Shown here one piece after another: positions 5,009-5,256 of a stretch of 5,256 nt of DNA. A program made the translations under genes and the position numbers. The first letter of the stretch is position 1, and each line of letters starts with the position of its first letter. The DNA comes from an uncultured Peptoniphilus sp. (GTDB lineage: Bacteria; Bacillota; Clostridia; Tissierellales; Peptoniphilaceae), in NCBI RefSeq assembly GCF_946998875.1, contig NZ_CAMQAY010000041.1, positions 1 through 5,256 of the forward strand, in the 5' to 3' direction. Under the pieces are notes generated by a model. That model was given only the letters and a program-made list of their open reading frames with translations. It was not told the origin of the DNA and ran no database searches.

Positions 5009-5256
5009 AATTGAAGTTAGAAATTTGAAAAAAACTTATGACAATTTTGTCCTTGGGGAAAATTCCTTTGATATAAAAAAGGGATTTATCACTGGCTTTA
5101 TTGGAAAAAACGGAATGGGAAAGACAACTACAATAAAATCACTCTTATCCTTAATAAATTATGATGGAGAAATTTTTGTCGACGGCGAAGATGCAAAGGA
5201 CTTAAATTATCTTCAAGATGTGGGGATAATTATGGACGATTCCTTCTTGTCAAAGG
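4998..5256 (+). CDS. ABC transporter ATP-binding protein, N-terminal part (3' partial)
   Basis: These are the first 86 codons of an ABC-type ATPase, cut by the window edge. It begins MTNKIEVRNLKKTYDNFVL, then the Walker A P-loop GKNGMGKTT (residues 36-44), followed by IKSLLSLINYDGEIFVDGED. The Q-loop area is altered: where many family members have a Gln after the GYV/IGYV-like strand, this reads DVGIIMDDSFLS. Acidic replacements here are seen in the YtrB/BcrA-like drug and envelope ABC-2 type group, though this is from memory. The ribosome site AGGAGG (4983-4988) lies inside gntR, 9 nt before the ATG, and the two genes overlap by 11 nt, so they are co-translated. It would supply energy to a membrane permease probably encoded downstream. 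The substrate is unknown. The signature motif and Walker B lie outside the window. Confidence 0.93.
   Translation, partial: MTNKIEVRNLKKTYDNFVLGENSFDIKKGFITGFIGKNGMGKTTTIKSLLSLINYDGEIFVDGEDAKDLNYLQDVGIIMDDSFLSK

Overview
This is an AT-rich stretch of a low-GC Gram-positive (Firmicutes-type) genome. The evidence is strong AGGAGG-type ribosome sites, lipobox lipoproteins, a CsoR copper regulator and a YtrA-type GntR regulator. The gene styles fit anaerobic cocci and relatives (Tissierellia/Peptoniphilus-like), but that assignment is an inference from style and not a database match.

Layout: (1) Positions 1-2602, plus strand, look like one copper-linked operon entered in the middle. The 3' end of a Cu+-exporting P-type ATPase (copA) carries two C-terminal metal-binding HMA domains. 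The second looks like a whole CopZ chaperone fused in frame, with its own Shine-Dalgarno site and ATG. The copper repressor gene csoR overlaps its stop codon (ATGA). Three tandem copies (478-bp period) of a small lipoprotein gene of unknown function follow with 7-nt gaps, then a hairpin terminator. (2) Positions 2648-4495, minus strand, convergent with the first block, hold a two-gene unit: a small membrane-anchored protein with a GYDGSGKA motif, followed by a membrane-anchored phospholipase D/cardiolipin synthase-like protein with two HKD-type motifs. (3) Positions 4496-4618 form a divergent promoter region. (4) Positions 4619-5256, plus strand, start another operon: a YtrA-family GntR repressor and, overlapping it, the first 86 codons of an ABC-transporter ATPase that runs off the window. 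Three 10-bp direct repeats lie across the promoter spacer and -10 box of this operon and are a probable autoregulatory operator.

How the parts may work together: CopA pumps Cu+ out, the HMA/CopZ modules hand copper on or sense it, and CsoR represses until it binds Cu+. The lipoproteins would sit outside the membrane and, if co-transcribed, would be copper-responsive. Their role in copper handling is unproven. The most notable structure is the boundary of the lipoprotein array: a 26-bp segment encoding the last seven residues of CsoR (IINKLSK) recurs at the ends of lipoprotein copies 1 and 2 but not copy 3. This suggests the array grew by duplication with a breakpoint inside the csoR 3' end.

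No tRNA, rRNA, CRISPR array or insertion sequence was recognised, and no gene-free stretch exceeds 300 bases.
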